From positions 372,001 to 436,000 of the forward strand of contig NZ_CP137552.1 of assembly GCF_039691755.1 (NCBI RefSeq): a stretch of 64,000 nucleotides of DNA, read 5' to 3'. A program made the translations under genes and the position numbers. Numbering within the stretch: the stretch's first letter is position 1; every line of letters begins with the position of its first letter. The notes under the pieces were generated by a model that was given only the letters and a program-made list of their open reading frames with translations, did no database searches and was not told the DNA's origin. This DNA comes from Halomonas sp. Bachu 37 (GTDB taxonomy: Bacteria; Pseudomonadota; Gammaproteobacteria; Pseudomonadales; Halomonadaceae). Below, in pieces: positions 30,627 through 40,055 of the stretch.

Positions 30627-31739
30627 CTATCTCTTCTCTTGCTTTTCGGTCTTCTCGGCCGACTTGTCGATCCGGCGCAGCTGTTGCCACAGGTCGCGGC
30701 GCAAGTCTCCCAGGCGCGGGCGTTCGGTTGGGTCAAACGGCAACGGCCGGCACAGGCGTTGGGTTCGCAGGCCCAGCCGGGCGCTCAGCAGCCCGGTCCC
30801 CAGCCCTTGGCCTGCCCGCGTGGATAGGCGGGCGGCCAGGTCCAGTGACAGCATATCCATGCCGGCATCCGTGACCAGCTCGCTGGCGCCGGCGAATGCC
30901 ATGTTGTGCAGCACGTTGCGAAATAGGCGCAAGCGGCTGGCGTAGCCGAGCTCCAGCCCGTAAAGACGGCAGATGCGATCCACCATGGTCAGGTTGCGCC
31001 ATGCCACCAGCGCCATATCGACCAAGGTGAGCGGGCTGATGGCGACCATGACGGCGGTTTCGCCGGACATGCGCGAGACCAACCGCTGGGCCGCCTTGTC
31101 CCGGGGCGCCAAAAGATGGTGACTCAACAAGGCGTGAATGTCGCGGCCGTCATGGTGGGGCTGGCAAGCTTGCTGAAAGGCCTGCCAGTGCGGGTCGTCG
31201 GCGTGCAACTTGAGTTGTCGCCGAAGTTGCTGGGCCAGTTCACGTGCCTGCTTGGGACCGGCATAGGGCAAATGGGTCAATTGCTCACGCAGGCGATCGT
31301 GTCGGCGCAGGCGTTTAAGGCGCCACAGCTCGCGCATCAGCGCGGCGCTTCCCACCGCTATCACGCCAAGCCCGAGCAGTTGCCAGCCGAGCGCCAGCCA
31401 GTCTCCCCCTATCATGCTGGCGGGCAGGGCGGTAACAAGCTCGGCGCTACCCAGCGCCAGACCGCCCACGAGGGTCAGCATCAGTCCCCAGCGTCGCTTG
31501 CGCGGGGCGCCGAGGCTTGTCGTCAGCGCCTGTTCTGTCCCGGTGGCGGCTTGTTCGTCGAGTTCTCGTTCGCTGACATTGCCATCGAATTGCTGCTGTG
31601 CGCGCAGGGGATCGCTCGCAGGAGGCGCCTCGGCGGGCGTGGTGGAGTCGGGTGCCTCGTCCAGGGTGAAATGCCGCCGAGGTCTGGTCGGTTCCGAATT
31701 CTTGAACTCGGGAGGTGACTCGGAAGAGTGGCGTGTCAT
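30627..31739 (-). CDS. YcjF family membrane protein (DUF697)
   Basis: 370 residues. A polar, Pro/Glu-rich N-terminal third, two transmembrane helices (~75-100 and ~108-130: GLMLTLVGGLALGSAELV and WLALGWQLLGLGVIAVG), and a C-terminal DUF697 region (RLVSRMSGETAVMVAISPLTLVDMALVAWRN). In E. coli ycjX-ycjF are part of the Psp/sigma54 stress regulon; molecular function is not settled. The start overlaps the ycjX stop (ATGA), so the two are translationally coupled. The psp genes are not adjacent here. Confidence 0.88.
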   Translation of the reverse strand: MTRHSSESPPEFKNSEPTRPRRHFTLDEAPDSTTPAEAPPASDPLRAQQQFDGNVSERELDEQAATGTEQALTTSLGAPRKRRWGLMLTLVGGLALGSAELVTALPASMIGGDWLALGWQLLGLGVIAVGSAALMRELWRLKRLRRHDRLREQLTHLPYAGPKQARELAQQLRRQLKLHADDPHWQAFQQACQPHHDGRDIHALLSHHLLAPRDKAAQRLVSRMSGETAVMVAISPLTLVDMALVAWRNLTMVDRICRLYGLELGYASRLRLFRNVLHNMAFAGASELVTDAGMDMLSLDLAARLSTRAGQGLGTGLLSARLGLRTQRLCRPLPFDPTERPRLGDLRRDLWQQLRRIDKSAEKTEKQEKR

Positions 31740-33127
31740 ATGAGCTTATCTCCGAACAGCCAGTCGATGGCCGCATCCATGCGGATATGGTCGAGTGCAG
31801 CCGTATGGCGTTCAACCGGGCGGAAAAGAGGAAAATCGAATCCTTGACGCTGCCAGAAATTCGCCGGTGGCAGGCGCTGGGGAACGTCGCCGGGATAGAC
31901 CAATACTTCCTCACCTTCGAGTGTGGTGCCGCGCAAGGCGGCGGAACTGCGGCCCTGCTGAGTGACTTCGCGAGCTTGGGTGGCGCGAATGGCCGCCAGT
32001 GACAGCGCCTTGACCGGAATATCGGCGAAACGCAGATCCTGCAGCGGTTCGGCAAGCAGAGACTCCAGCAGGCTTACCAGATTGGGATGCTGCTCCGGCG
32101 TGACATGATCGGCCTTGGTGGCGGCGATGGTCAGGCGATCGATACGCGGGGCGAAGAGCCGCGACAGCAGGCTGCGCTTGCCGTAGTCGAAGCTTTGCAT
32201 CAGCAAACGCAAGGCATGGGAAAGATCCTCGAAGCGCTCCGGGCCGGCATTGAGTGCGCCGAGGACATCGACCAGCACGATCTGGCGATCGAAATGGCGA
32301 AAGTGATCGCGATAGAAAGGCTTTACCACATGCTGCTGATAGTAACGAAAGCGCTTGGCCAGCGTGGCGTACAGGCTATGGGCTGGCAACGCTTCCAGTT
32401 CGTTGCGCTGGCTCTCGTCAAGGCCGGGAAGCGGGAAGAACTGCAGCACCGGGGCGCCTTCCAGCTCGCCAGGCAGCAGGAAGCGACCGGGTTGCAGGTT
32501 GGAAAACCCGGCGACCTTGGCACGCCGCAGGCCGTCGGCGTATTGTTCGGCGAGTTCGGCAAGTTGGGCTTCGTCACTATCGCCGGCAGGGTCGAGGGCC
32601 GCGACCGCCTGGTGCCACTGACTGAACATGGCCTGACGCTGCTCGCCGCCGACGCGGGCCTGCGCCTGGCTCCAGCTGAGGAAATCGTGCTGCAGCAAGG
32701 GGAGGTCGAGCAGCCATTCACCGGGATAATCGAACAGATCCAGCGTCAGGCGGGCGGTTTCCGGCTGGCGCCAGCCGCTTCTGGCGGGCCGGTAGCGCAC
32801 CTCGAGGCGCAGTTCGCTGATGCCTCGGGTGGGGTCGGGCCAGCGTGGCGGTATGGCATCGAGTGCCGCCATGGCCTGATCGTAGGGAAAACGCGGGATG
32901 CCGAGATCCTGCTGCTCGATGCGCTGGGCGCCGAGCAGGCGGCCTTCCCGGGCGGCCGGTAGCAGATCCAGGCGGGCTTCAAGACCGGCATGGCGGAGTT
33001 GATTGACCAACGAGGTCAGAAAGGCTGTCTTGCCGGCGCGCGAGAGTCCGGTTACCGCCAGACGCAGTTGCCGGTCTCGACCCCGTTCCAGCAGGTTATA
33101 CAGTTCGCGATGCAAGGGCTGGCGCAT
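31736..33127 (-). CDS. YcjX family GTP-binding protein (DUF463)
   Basis: 463 residues. P-loop AVTGLSRAGKTAFLTSL near residue 25 (GxxxxGKT), followed by features of the YcjX/DUF463 family of predicted GTPases: FPYDQAMAALDAIPPRWP, LDLFDYPGEWLLDLPLL (Walker B-like Asp) and IVLVDVLGALN. Cytoplasmic; stress-linked in E. coli, with structural similarity to heterotrimeric G-alpha proteins reported for a Shewanella homologue. First of the coupled ycjX-ycjF pair. Confidence 0.9.
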   Translation of the reverse strand: MRQPLHRELYNLLERGRDRQLRLAVTGLSRAGKTAFLTSLVNQLRHAGLEARLDLLPAAREGRLLGAQRIEQQDLGIPRFPYDQAMAALDAIPPRWPDPTRGISELRLEVRYRPARSGWRQPETARLTLDLFDYPGEWLLDLPLLQHDFLSWSQAQARVGGEQRQAMFSQWHQAVAALDPAGDSDEAQLAELAEQYADGLRRAKVAGFSNLQPGRFLLPGELEGAPVLQFFPLPGLDESQRNELEALPAHSLYATLAKRFRYYQQHVVKPFYRDHFRHFDRQIVLVDVLGALNAGPERFEDLSHALRLLMQSFDYGKRSLLSRLFAPRIDRLTIAATKADHVTPEQHPNLVSLLESLLAEPLQDLRFADIPVKALSLAAIRATQAREVTQQGRSSAALRGTTLEGEEVLVYPGDVPQRLPPANFWQRQGFDFPLFRPVERHTAALDHIRMDAAIDWLFGDKLI

Positions 33128-33145
33128 GAGAGAAGCGTTCCCGGA

Positions 33146-33343
33146 TCATTGGCTGTAGAGCATTGTCATGATGGCTTGATAGATCATGGGGGTCGCGGCT
33201 ATCAAGAAGCCGATGCCGGCCAGTACATAGCCCGGCCAGCGACGCGTCATGCGCTGGGCGAGCGTCAGGCCGGCAATACATACCACGGCGCCGACAATGT
33301 TGAACAGCAGGGTAAAAGCGTCAAGCCAATGCTGAGGGGGCAT
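33146..33343 (-). CDS. small two-helix membrane protein
   Basis: 65 residues. ATG preceded by AAGGAG at 7 bp. Two hydrophobic helices (LLFNIVGAVVCIAGLTLA and YVLAGIGFLIAATPMIYQA) joined by a basic turn (QRMTRRWPG), predicting both ends periplasmic by the positive-inside rule. It lies 18 bp upstream of ycjX and probably shares its transcript. No named family recognised. Confidence 0.65.
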   Translation of the reverse strand: MPPQHWLDAFTLLFNIVGAVVCIAGLTLAQRMTRRWPGYVLAGIGFLIAATPMIYQAIMTMLYSQ

Positions 33344-33407
33344 GCAATCTCCTTGTCGAAAGGCACACTCGTCGAAAGTTACAACAGTACCGCCATCATA
33401 ACAGTCA

Positions 33408-34277
33408 TCAGGCCAGGCTCAGCGTGGTGCCCAGCATGTGCTGGGCTCCCGGCACCAGCCACACCGGGTCGAGACGCGTATTGGCGGCTTCAACGCACAG
33501 AAACTGGCGGGCGGCTTGCATGGGAATATCGGCCGGGAGCGTCGTGTCCGGATGCCACACTACCGTGGAGTCGCTCGACTGCTTGGCGATGCGCATCACC
33601 CGCTGTCCATCGTCGAGCCGCAACTCGTTGTTGGTATGGTAGATGCGATCGACTTCGCCGCGAACGGCAAGTTCACCCTGCTGCTCGCCTTCGGCGAAAC
33701 CCTTCAGCTTGTCCAGGTAGCGTGCCCCGGCCAGGCCCGACAGGCGGCACTGGTGAACGTCCTTCACGGCGAGATAGCTGTGCAGCGCGGCGCTCATCTT
33801 CACCGGCGTGTCGCCGCGATTCTCACTGATCAATTCCACATGCAGGCGTTGGGCGTTGGCCTGGATCACGACCCGGGGCACCAATAGTGAATGCAGACGT
33901 GTCTCGGGGGACAGATGGAGTTCGATACCTTCCTCGTGCTCGTCCGCTGCTTCCAGACGCCACAGGGCCTGCCGGGAAAGACCATGAAACGGACCGTCGC
34001 GTTCGGCACTCTCATCGGCAAAGCGCTCATCGCCAAACCATGGCCAGCAAAGAGGAATGCCGCCTCGCAGCGTGCCCGGCAAATCCTTCGGCGTAGGCGT
34101 CAGCCATAGCCAGTCGGAGCCGCCGCTAGGGGCGAAGTGCAACACCTGGGCTCCTTGCAACGACACGACAAGTTCGCCCCAGGCGGCGTTGAATAACCAG
34201 ATATCCCGACCTTGCCATTGGACCAGACGCTCTTCGTTAGTGTCATCCATCAGCTGACGCAAAGTGGAAGGGATCAT
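33408..34277 (-). CDS. D-hexose-6-phosphate mutarotase (YeaD-like)
   Basis: 289 residues from ATG at 34277, which has AGGAG upstream; a longer frame from 34373 adds 32 atypical residues. Galactose-mutarotase-like fold: GAQVLHFAPSGGSDWLWLTP, GGIPLCWPWFG, an LHSYLAVKDV segment (His ~168) and FLCVEAANTRLDPVWL near the end (Glu ~262) correspond to the family's catalytic His and Glu. It would interconvert alpha and beta anomers of hexose 6-phosphates. Its physiological partner is not evident nearby. Confidence 0.9.
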   Translation of the reverse strand: MIPSTLRQLMDDTNEERLVQWQGRDIWLFNAAWGELVVSLQGAQVLHFAPSGGSDWLWLTPTPKDLPGTLRGGIPLCWPWFGDERFADESAERDGPFHGLSRQALWRLEAADEHEEGIELHLSPETRLHSLLVPRVVIQANAQRLHVELISENRGDTPVKMSAALHSYLAVKDVHQCRLSGLAGARYLDKLKGFAEGEQQGELAVRGEVDRIYHTNNELRLDDGQRVMRIAKQSSDSTVVWHPDTTLPADIPMQAARQFLCVEAANTRLDPVWLVPGAQHMLGTTLSLA

Positions 34278-34418
34278 TGACGCTCCTTGGCCCAGTAAGC
34301 AGTGAGATTTGTATGAAATGAGAATGTACGAGAGAGGATGTGAGAATTTCACACTGTTATCATGGTATGGCAAGCTAGGTTCTCAGGTAAAACTCAAGGT
34401 AAACACAAGGAGTGCGTT

Positions 34419-34661
34419 ATGGGTTTCATCGCTTGGTTGATCATCGGCGGTCTGGCGGGATGGATTGCTGGCCACATCATGCGCGGCGGCGGCTTCGGTA
34501 TTCTGGGCAATATCGGTGTCGGTATCGTGGGGGCGGTACTCGGCGGCTTCCTCTTCAGCCTGCTGGGCTTGCATGCCGGTGGCTTTATCGGCTCGCTGGT
34601 AACGGCGGTCGTGGGCGCAGTCGTTCTGCTATGGATAATCAGTAAGGTACGAAAGGCGTAG
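34419..34661 (+). CDS. GlsB/YeaQ/YmgE family membrane protein
   Basis: 80 residues from ATG at 34419 with AAGGAG upstream; frame upstream to 34362 is not needed. Three hydrophobic, Gly-rich helices; MGFIAWLIIGGLAGWIAGHIMRGGGFG followed by NIGVGIVGAVLGGFLF is the transglycosylase-associated / YeaQ signature (written here in parts: GGLAGWIAGHIMRG, then GIVGAVLGG). Often stress-induced; biochemical role unknown. Single-gene unit with its own terminator. Confidence 0.9.
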   Translation: MGFIAWLIIGGLAGWIAGHIMRGGGFGILGNIGVGIVGAVLGGFLFSLLGLHAGGFIGSLVTAVVGAVVLLWIISKVRKA

Positions 34662-34686
34662 CCACTCTCGACACGCTATAGGGCAG

Positions 34687-34709
34687 CCCGGCCAAGCGCC
34701 GGGTTTTTT
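34687..34709 (+). terminator. terminator of the YeaQ-like gene
   Basis: CCCGGC stem with GCCGGG, followed by six Ts. Confidence 0.85.
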
Positions 34710-34876
34710 GTGTCTCTGATTTTTGTGTCTTCAAGTCCATCAGCAAAAGCGCACCTAAATTCGATTGATCATGGAATACATCCTGGAGTCTCGGTCTCGT
34801 CCACGCTTTCCGTTACACTAGGGCGCCCCATGCCCGGCACGCTGCCCGGCCTGTTTGTGTAATGTCGAGGTGAATC

Positions 34877-37354
34877 TTGGTCGACCCCCTTAACGCCTGG
34901 TGGGCGCAGCAATTGGTGCTTTGCGACTGGGATTTTACGCCCGATCCCCTCCAAGTGGAGCCGGCAGCAGCGCGCCTGCGCCTGACACAGCTCGGTATCG
35001 ACAGCCGCGGCGAGCTCGGCCGTCATCTTTTGTACTCGCTTTCCACTGCCGACGAGGCGCAAGCGCTGTTGTCGATGCTGGAGCTTACCGCTCTGGCGGG
35101 AGCGGCCGGCTGGCTGAGCGAGTCGCGTGGGCGTGCCTGGGCCGAGCACGTCGCCCGCCGAGTCACGTCCCGCTATGCCGATATCAACGCCTGGTTGAGC
35201 GCCTTGAAGCACGCCCGCAATAACCGAGGCTGGCTGAATGGCGATGACGATTTCGATCTTGCCTGCCAAGCCTTGGCGGCCCTGGAACAGGAAGAGGTAG
35301 GCATCACCTGGCCACTATTGAACACCTGGCTGGAGCAACAGGAGGCGGGTCATCGCAGCGGGAGTCGCTCAGAACAGACCGGACTCTGGCCCGATGCCCC
35401 CGATCAGCGCTGCTGGCGCTTGAGCGCGGTGTTCCAGCCGATAGTGGAGTATCCGGCGCGGCCCGAGGATTGGCCCGACGCGACTGGCTGGTTGCATCAG
35501 GCATGGGAAATCCAGGGGCGCGACGAACTGATCCGGGTACTGCTGTGGCTGGCTTCGCAAGGGGAGCGTCAGCGCTGGGATATCGAGGCGCGCACCTTGT
35601 TGGGCCTAACCCCCGAGCAGCAGATCGAATGGCTGGAAGAGACTCGCGAGGAGCCTTATGCGCCCGAGCTGCTTGCCTTCGTCAGGGTGGGTGAACCGCT
35701 GGAGTGGGCAGCCTGGGATTGGCTGCGCCTGGTCGAACTGGCCTGGGCCGGCGCCTGCTGTGGCTGGCTGAGCCAGAGCGAAGCGGATCATTTTGCCGCC
35801 CACGCCGCTGACCTGATTACCCGCCGCTACCACGACTGGTATGCCGTGTTGCAAGCGTATCAGCGCGGCCGTCGTCTTTTCGACGGTCAGGCAGTGCCTT
35901 CGGTTGATAGCGAAGAGCGAATGCTACTCCAGGCGAGCCATTCTCCGTGGCAGCAAGTGCCCGATTTTCTGCTGGATGAGGCCGTGAGCGATGCTTCTCG
36001 TCGCGCCATGCGAGCGTGGCGCAGCGATCCTCGCCACTGGCTGCTGGCGTTGGCGGGAGTGCGTGAACCCGACTTGATGCAGCGCCAGGGAGTTATCCCA
36101 ATGGCGGTGGCGGAAACTCGCCGTGCCGATGCCGGGCAATACCTGCAAGATACGCTGGGGCTGCATGCCGATGAAGGTGTCGAGGCGCTACGGCGTTACT
36201 GGTTGCCGGCCCAGGCCCATCACCTCAATCAACTGGCTGCCGATGCGGCACACGGCGCCTTGCCGTTGGCGCGCACCCCCCTTGGCGAGCCGAGCCCCGA
36301 TGACCTGCGCCAGCGTAACGGCTTGAAAGGCGTCAGCCGTCACTCCGCGACCATTCATATGGCGGAAAAATTCGCGTTCTACCTGCAGATGGCGATAGAC
36401 AGCGACATGTTCGATGGCGTGGCGATGCAGGAGCTGGTGGCTGCGCTGCGCGACTGCCTGTGCCGATTCTACCCCGATGCGCGGCGTCTGCTGGAAGCCT
36501 GGGCGGCCTGGGAGTCGCGCTTGCCCGATGTGGAGCAGCCGCCGCTGGGACAAGAAATTCAGTGGCATCTCGAGGACCCGGGCAGCATTTTCCATTGGCT
36601 GGACTGGCGCTCCGGTGACTGGCAGGAGCCGGGAGCACGCCCCAGCTTGTCGCACTTTACCTCGATGTCGTTGGTCGGTCCCTTGAATAGCGCCGTGTGG
36701 AGCGAGCCGCAGCCGGAAAGCGAGCGGGAGTGCGTGGCCATCCGGGAGTGGGTGGATGGGCACTACGGCTTGCATTGCGCCCGGGATCTCGAGGATTTTC
36801 TTGCCTTCATGTTCGAGGCTGGGGACCGTCAGGAATACCTGATCAACTATGCCCCCTACACCTTGAACCGTTCACGGCTGGAGTCCGAAATCGCCATCCT
36901 GGAGACGGGCGATTGCAGCGAAGAGGATCGCCATCACCTGTTGCGCTTGCGCCGCGTCCGGGACAACGAAGACGGCTGCAACGACGTCGATATGGCGGCC
37001 TGGGATATCGCCCAGTTGATGGACCTGGCCATTGCGGGGCGACAGCTGGGGTGGCTGGGAGCGGATGAATTCGCCCGCTACCTGGAGAGAACGTATACAT
37101 TGGCCGCCCGGCATTATGCGGGGTGGCAGGATTACGCCTTGGGTATGTATGCAGGGTTCTCGTTCTTCATGGGAGAAACTCCCGAGCGGGAAGCTTTCCT
37201 GGCCGGCTTTCGTCAGGCCTTGATCGCCTGGTTGACTGGTGCGCCAGCATTGGCGGGGGCCTGGGCGAGCCTGGATTTTCCCGGGGCCAAGCCGCGCCAT
37301 TTCGCGCCGCTGCACATCGATACCTTGCCAGGCGATCAGCGCACCTTGCATTGA
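34877..37354 (+). CDS. large protein with three DUF1266-like segments
   Basis: 825 residues. Start TTG at 34877: an in-frame stop lies just upstream and GAGGTG sits at proper spacing. Three regions repeat a pattern of an aspartate/glutamate-led helix, an aromatic 'GWL' turn and a 'Y..W...L...R' helix: ~60-120 (LTALAGAAGWLSE..RYADINAWL), ~280-335 (LVELAWAGACCGWLSQSE..RYHDWYAVL..GRRLF) and ~705-770 (LMDLAIAGRQLGWLGADE..HYAGWQDYAL). This resembles DUF1266, found singly in E. coli YbeR/YbeU. Very Trp-rich, no signal peptide or membrane segment. DUF1266 has no known biochemical role, so none is assigned. It stands alone between a terminator and the NlpC gene. Confidence 0.75.
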   Translation: MVDPLNAWWAQQLVLCDWDFTPDPLQVEPAAARLRLTQLGIDSRGELGRHLLYSLSTADEAQALLSMLELTALAGAAGWLSESRGRAWAEHVARRVTSRYADINAWLSALKHARNNRGWLNGDDDFDLACQALAALEQEEVGITWPLLNTWLEQQEAGHRSGSRSEQTGLWPDAPDQRCWRLSAVFQPIVEYPARPEDWPDATGWLHQAWEIQGRDELIRVLLWLASQGERQRWDIEARTLLGLTPEQQIEWLEETREEPYAPELLAFVRVGEPLEWAAWDWLRLVELAWAGACCGWLSQSEADHFAAHAADLITRRYHDWYAVLQAYQRGRRLFDGQAVPSVDSEERMLLQASHSPWQQVPDFLLDEAVSDASRRAMRAWRSDPRHWLLALAGVREPDLMQRQGVIPMAVAETRRADAGQYLQDTLGLHADEGVEALRRYWLPAQAHHLNQLAADAAHGALPLARTPLGEPSPDDLRQRNGLKGVSRHSATIHMAEKFAFYLQMAIDSDMFDGVAMQELVAALRDCLCRFYPDARRLLEAWAAWESRLPDVEQPPLGQEIQWHLEDPGSIFHWLDWRSGDWQEPGARPSLSHFTSMSLVGPLNSAVWSEPQPESERECVAIREWVDGHYGLHCARDLEDFLAFMFEAGDRQEYLINYAPYTLNRSRLESEIAILETGDCSEEDRHHLLRLRRVRDNEDGCNDVDMAAWDIAQLMDLAIAGRQLGWLGADEFARYLERTYTLAARHYAGWQDYALGMYAGFSFFMGETPEREAFLAGFRQALIAWLTGAPALAGAWASLDFPGAKPRHFAPLHIDTLPGDQRTLH

Positions 37355-37453
37355 AGCAACACCAAGCGGGACGCCCGGCAGGATTACGTCTCGCCAAGTT
37401 GCGCAATTGTGGATATAGTCATGCTTTTTGATTATGTTGAAGAGGTCAGTCGC

Positions 37454-38107
37454 ATGTTGGCTCTGCCGCGTAATGACGTGCCTGCCGGCCGTATCGCAAG
37501 TTGCTGTATCATCATGTTGCTGTTGGCCGGTTGCGCGGGGAGTCCGACCACCGCTCGCCAGACCGAGCCGGATGCGGAGGATTACTTCGCCATGACCCTG
37601 CCGGGACTGGAAGGGCAGTGGAGCCCGAGCATGTCCCCGGTGGACAATCCGATTGCCCAGCTGCGCAGCCTGCAGGAGCCTCCACCAACGATAGTGCGTC
37701 GGGCACTGCTGGCGCAGCACCAGCGTTGGGCCGGAACGCCGTATCGGCTCGGTGGCAACAACGAACGGGGTATCGACTGTTCGGCGCTGGTGCAGAGTAT
37801 TTACCTTGATACCTTCAACATGCAGCTCCCCCGCTCTACCCGAGGGCAAGTCCATGAGGGACGCCCGATCGACCGCCAGGCGCTAGAGGCGGGCGATCTG
37901 GTTTTCTTCCGCCCACCGGGGCGTTACGACCACGTCGGTATCTACATGGGGGATGGCTATTTCCTGCATGCCTCGTCCTCCCAGGGTGTCACCATCTCCC
38001 GACTGGACAACAGCTATTGGCAGCGCTACTACTGGCAAGCGCGGCGCACACTCGAGCCCACGCACCTGGCGCAACTCAATCGTACCGGTTCGATCGCCAG
38101 CCTGTAA
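37454..38107 (+). CDS. NlpC/P60 family lipoprotein, probable peptidoglycan endopeptidase
   Basis: 217 residues from ATG at 37454 (GAGGT 7 bp upstream); earlier in-frame starts (37409, 37421) would bury the signal peptide. Lipobox LLAGC with Cys27 gives an exported lipoprotein. C-terminal NlpC/P60 domain (~95-205): catalytic Cys in GIDCSALVQSIY, His in DHVGIYMGDGYFLHASS. Similar in layout to E. coli MepS/NlpC, which cut D,D or D,L peptide links in murein. Activity is inferred from the intact catalytic residues. Confidence 0.9.
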   Translation: MLALPRNDVPAGRIASCCIIMLLLAGCAGSPTTARQTEPDAEDYFAMTLPGLEGQWSPSMSPVDNPIAQLRSLQEPPPTIVRRALLAQHQRWAGTPYRLGGNNERGIDCSALVQSIYLDTFNMQLPRSTRGQVHEGRPIDRQALEAGDLVFFRPPGRYDHVGIYMGDGYFLHASSSQGVTISRLDNSYWQRYYWQARRTLEPTHLAQLNRTGSIASL

Positions 38108-38128
38108 CACGACGCTACTCGTGCCACC

Positions 38129-38153
38129 GGCTCGGCTTTCGCTACGCCGAGCC
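38129..38153 (+). repeat. hairpin after the NlpC/P60 gene
   Basis: GGCTCGGC, 9-nt loop, GCCGAGCC. No T-run follows, so it may not be an efficient terminator before the MFS gene. Confidence 0.45.
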
Positions 38154-38197
38154 GCCTTGCTTGCGCCAGTCGACCACGTCATTCGAGGCGAGCCCTC

Positions 38198-39391
38198 ATG
38201 ATCGCAGTTCATAGCCGCGCCTGGTGGCGCGCCACCCTGGCCCTGTGCCTGGGCTCCTTTCTGGTCTTCATCAATCTGTACGCTCCCCAGCCCTTGCTGC
38301 CTGCACTGCGCGACGCCCATGGGGTGTCGACCCTCGGGGTCAGTATGGTGATGTCGGTCGCCACCTTGTCCCTGGCGTTTTCCCTGCTGATTTTCGGACC
38401 GTTATCGGATGCCATCGGGCGCGAAAGCATCATGCGCATCACGCTTCTGCTGACGGGGCTCTGTTCCCTGGCATTGGCCTTCGCTCCCAATTTCGAAAGC
38501 CTACTGGTGCTGCGCTTTGTGCAGGGGTTCGTTCTGGGGGGATTGCCCGCCGTCGCCATCGCCTGGATGGGCGATGAGTTCGAACGACCGGCCCTGCTCA
38601 GCGCGGTGGGCCTGTATATCGGCGCCAATTCCCTGGGGGGTATCAGTGGGCGGCTTCTGGGAGGATGGGCGGGCGACCTGGGTGGGCCGATGGCGGGATT
38701 TCTGGCGGTCGGGGCGACGACGCTGGTGGGCCTGGTGATTTTCTGGCGCCTCTTGCCGACCAGTACCGCTTTCGCGCCGCGGCGTTTTTCCTGGCACGCC
38801 GCCGTCCAGGATCTTTCCGGTCATTTGCGCAACCCGGTATTACTGGCGGCATATCTGCTGGGTGGCATCAATTTTCTGGTCTTCATCAATCAGTACAGCT
38901 ATATCACGTTCCGCCTGGCCGATGCCCCTTATCGTCTGGCGGCAACAGGCTTGGGCCTGATATTTCTCACTTACCTCGGGGGAACGCTGGGATCGACGAT
39001 CTCGGGACGCCTGGCGCAGCGCTGGTCGCAATCATGGTGCATGGTGCTGGGGGTGGTCATCATGATGACGGGCACCGGGGTCACGCTAAGTTCGGCCCTG
39101 GTGGGTATTATCGCCGGCCTGACCATCAATGCGTTCGGCTTCTTTCTGGTCCACTCCATGGCTTCGGGCTGGGTCAGTCGCCAGGCGCAGGGCGCCCGGG
39201 GCAGTGCCTCGGCGTTGTATCTGGTGTTCTATTATGTCGGCGCCAGCCTGGGAGGCTTCTGGCTGGAACCGTTCTGGAATAATGCGGCCTGGCCAGGGGT
39301 GGCGGTAGGGTCATGGCTGCTTCTGGCATTGACTCTGGCGATCGCCGGTTGGCTCTATCGCAAGGAGCACGCGGTACGCATCTCCAGTTGA
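38198..39391 (+). CDS. MFS transporter (YnfM-like)
   Basis: 397 residues with about 12 hydrophobic segments. Motif A-like GPLSDAIGRESIMR between helices 2 and 3, and the NLYAPQPLLPALRD opening seen in the YnfM/drug:H+ antiporter subgroup. Probably a proton-coupled exporter in the inner membrane; substrate unknown. It is convergent with the Nik importer, only 22 bp from nikE, with no obvious terminator between them. Confidence 0.9.
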   Translation: MIAVHSRAWWRATLALCLGSFLVFINLYAPQPLLPALRDAHGVSTLGVSMVMSVATLSLAFSLLIFGPLSDAIGRESIMRITLLLTGLCSLALAFAPNFESLLVLRFVQGFVLGGLPAVAIAWMGDEFERPALLSAVGLYIGANSLGGISGRLLGGWAGDLGGPMAGFLAVGATTLVGLVIFWRLLPTSTAFAPRRFSWHAAVQDLSGHLRNPVLLAAYLLGGINFLVFINQYSYITFRLADAPYRLAATGLGLIFLTYLGGTLGSTISGRLAQRWSQSWCMVLGVVIMMTGTGVTLSSALVGIIAGLTINAFGFFLVHSMASGWVSRQAQGARGSASALYLVFYYVGASLGGFWLEPFWNNAAWPGVAVGSWLLLALTLAIAGWLYRKEHAVRISS

Positions 39392-39413
39392 GGCGCCAAC
39401 CCGGTGTCGGCAT

Positions 39414-40055
39414 TCAAGCAGGTATAGAGTCATCGGTAGGTAGGCGAGGCGATAATCGGCCGGCGGCCATGCGGTAGCCAGTGAGACAGAGCCGGTCCAG
39501 CAGCGCCGTGTCATGACTGATCACCAGAATACCGATCTGGCGCTGGGTACATATGTACCTGAGCGCTTGCCACAGCTCGACCTGGGATAATGGGTCGAGC
39601 ATGGCGGAAATCTCGTCGGCCACTAGATAACGCACACCGGGGGCAAGCGCGCGGACTACCGTGATGCGCTGCAACTCGCCGCCCGAGAGCTGGTGTGGCC
39701 TACGCTCGAGCCACGCGTCGTCTATACCGAAAATCCGGCGCGTGGCCGGGTCGGGATGCCAGGCTTCGTTGAGCAGATGCTTGATTTTCCAGCGTGGGTT
39801 GACGGCGAGTTCCGGCGCTTGGGGTAGCCACTGCACAGGGGACAAGCCGCGCCGAGGCAGTGGCTTGCCGGCAACGGTCACGCTTCCGCTGCGTGGCGGA
39901 AAATGCCCGGCCAGCAACTTGCCCAGGGTGGTCTTGCCCGCTCCGGACTCTCCACTCAGCCCAACCCACTCTCCCGGCTTCAGCGTCAACGAAACCCCAG
40001 CTACTACCGATGGACCGGAAGAATAGCGGTGCTGCAGGCGCTCGGCTTCAAGCAA
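39414..40055 (-). CDS. nikE: nickel ABC transporter ATP-binding protein (NikE-like)
   Basis: 213 residues from TTG at 40055, preceded by AGGAG in the end of nikD; much of the longer upstream frame is a shadow of nikD. Walker A GESGAGKTTLGK (~31), Q-loop, ABC signature LSGGELQRI and Walker B-like YLVADEISAMLD (~135). Shorter than E. coli NikE (268). Second ATPase of the importer; energises uptake together with NikD. Last gene of the nikABCDE-type operon. Confidence 0.85.
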   Translation of the reverse strand: MLEAERLQHRYSSGPSVVAGVSLTLKPGEWVGLSGESGAGKTTLGKLLAGHFPPRSGSVTVAGKPLPRRGLSPVQWLPQAPELAVNPRWKIKHLLNEAWHPDPATRRIFGIDDAWLERRPHQLSGGELQRITVVRALAPGVRYLVADEISAMLDPLSQVELWQALRYICTQRQIGILVISHDTALLDRLCLTGYRMAAGRLSPRLPTDDSIPA

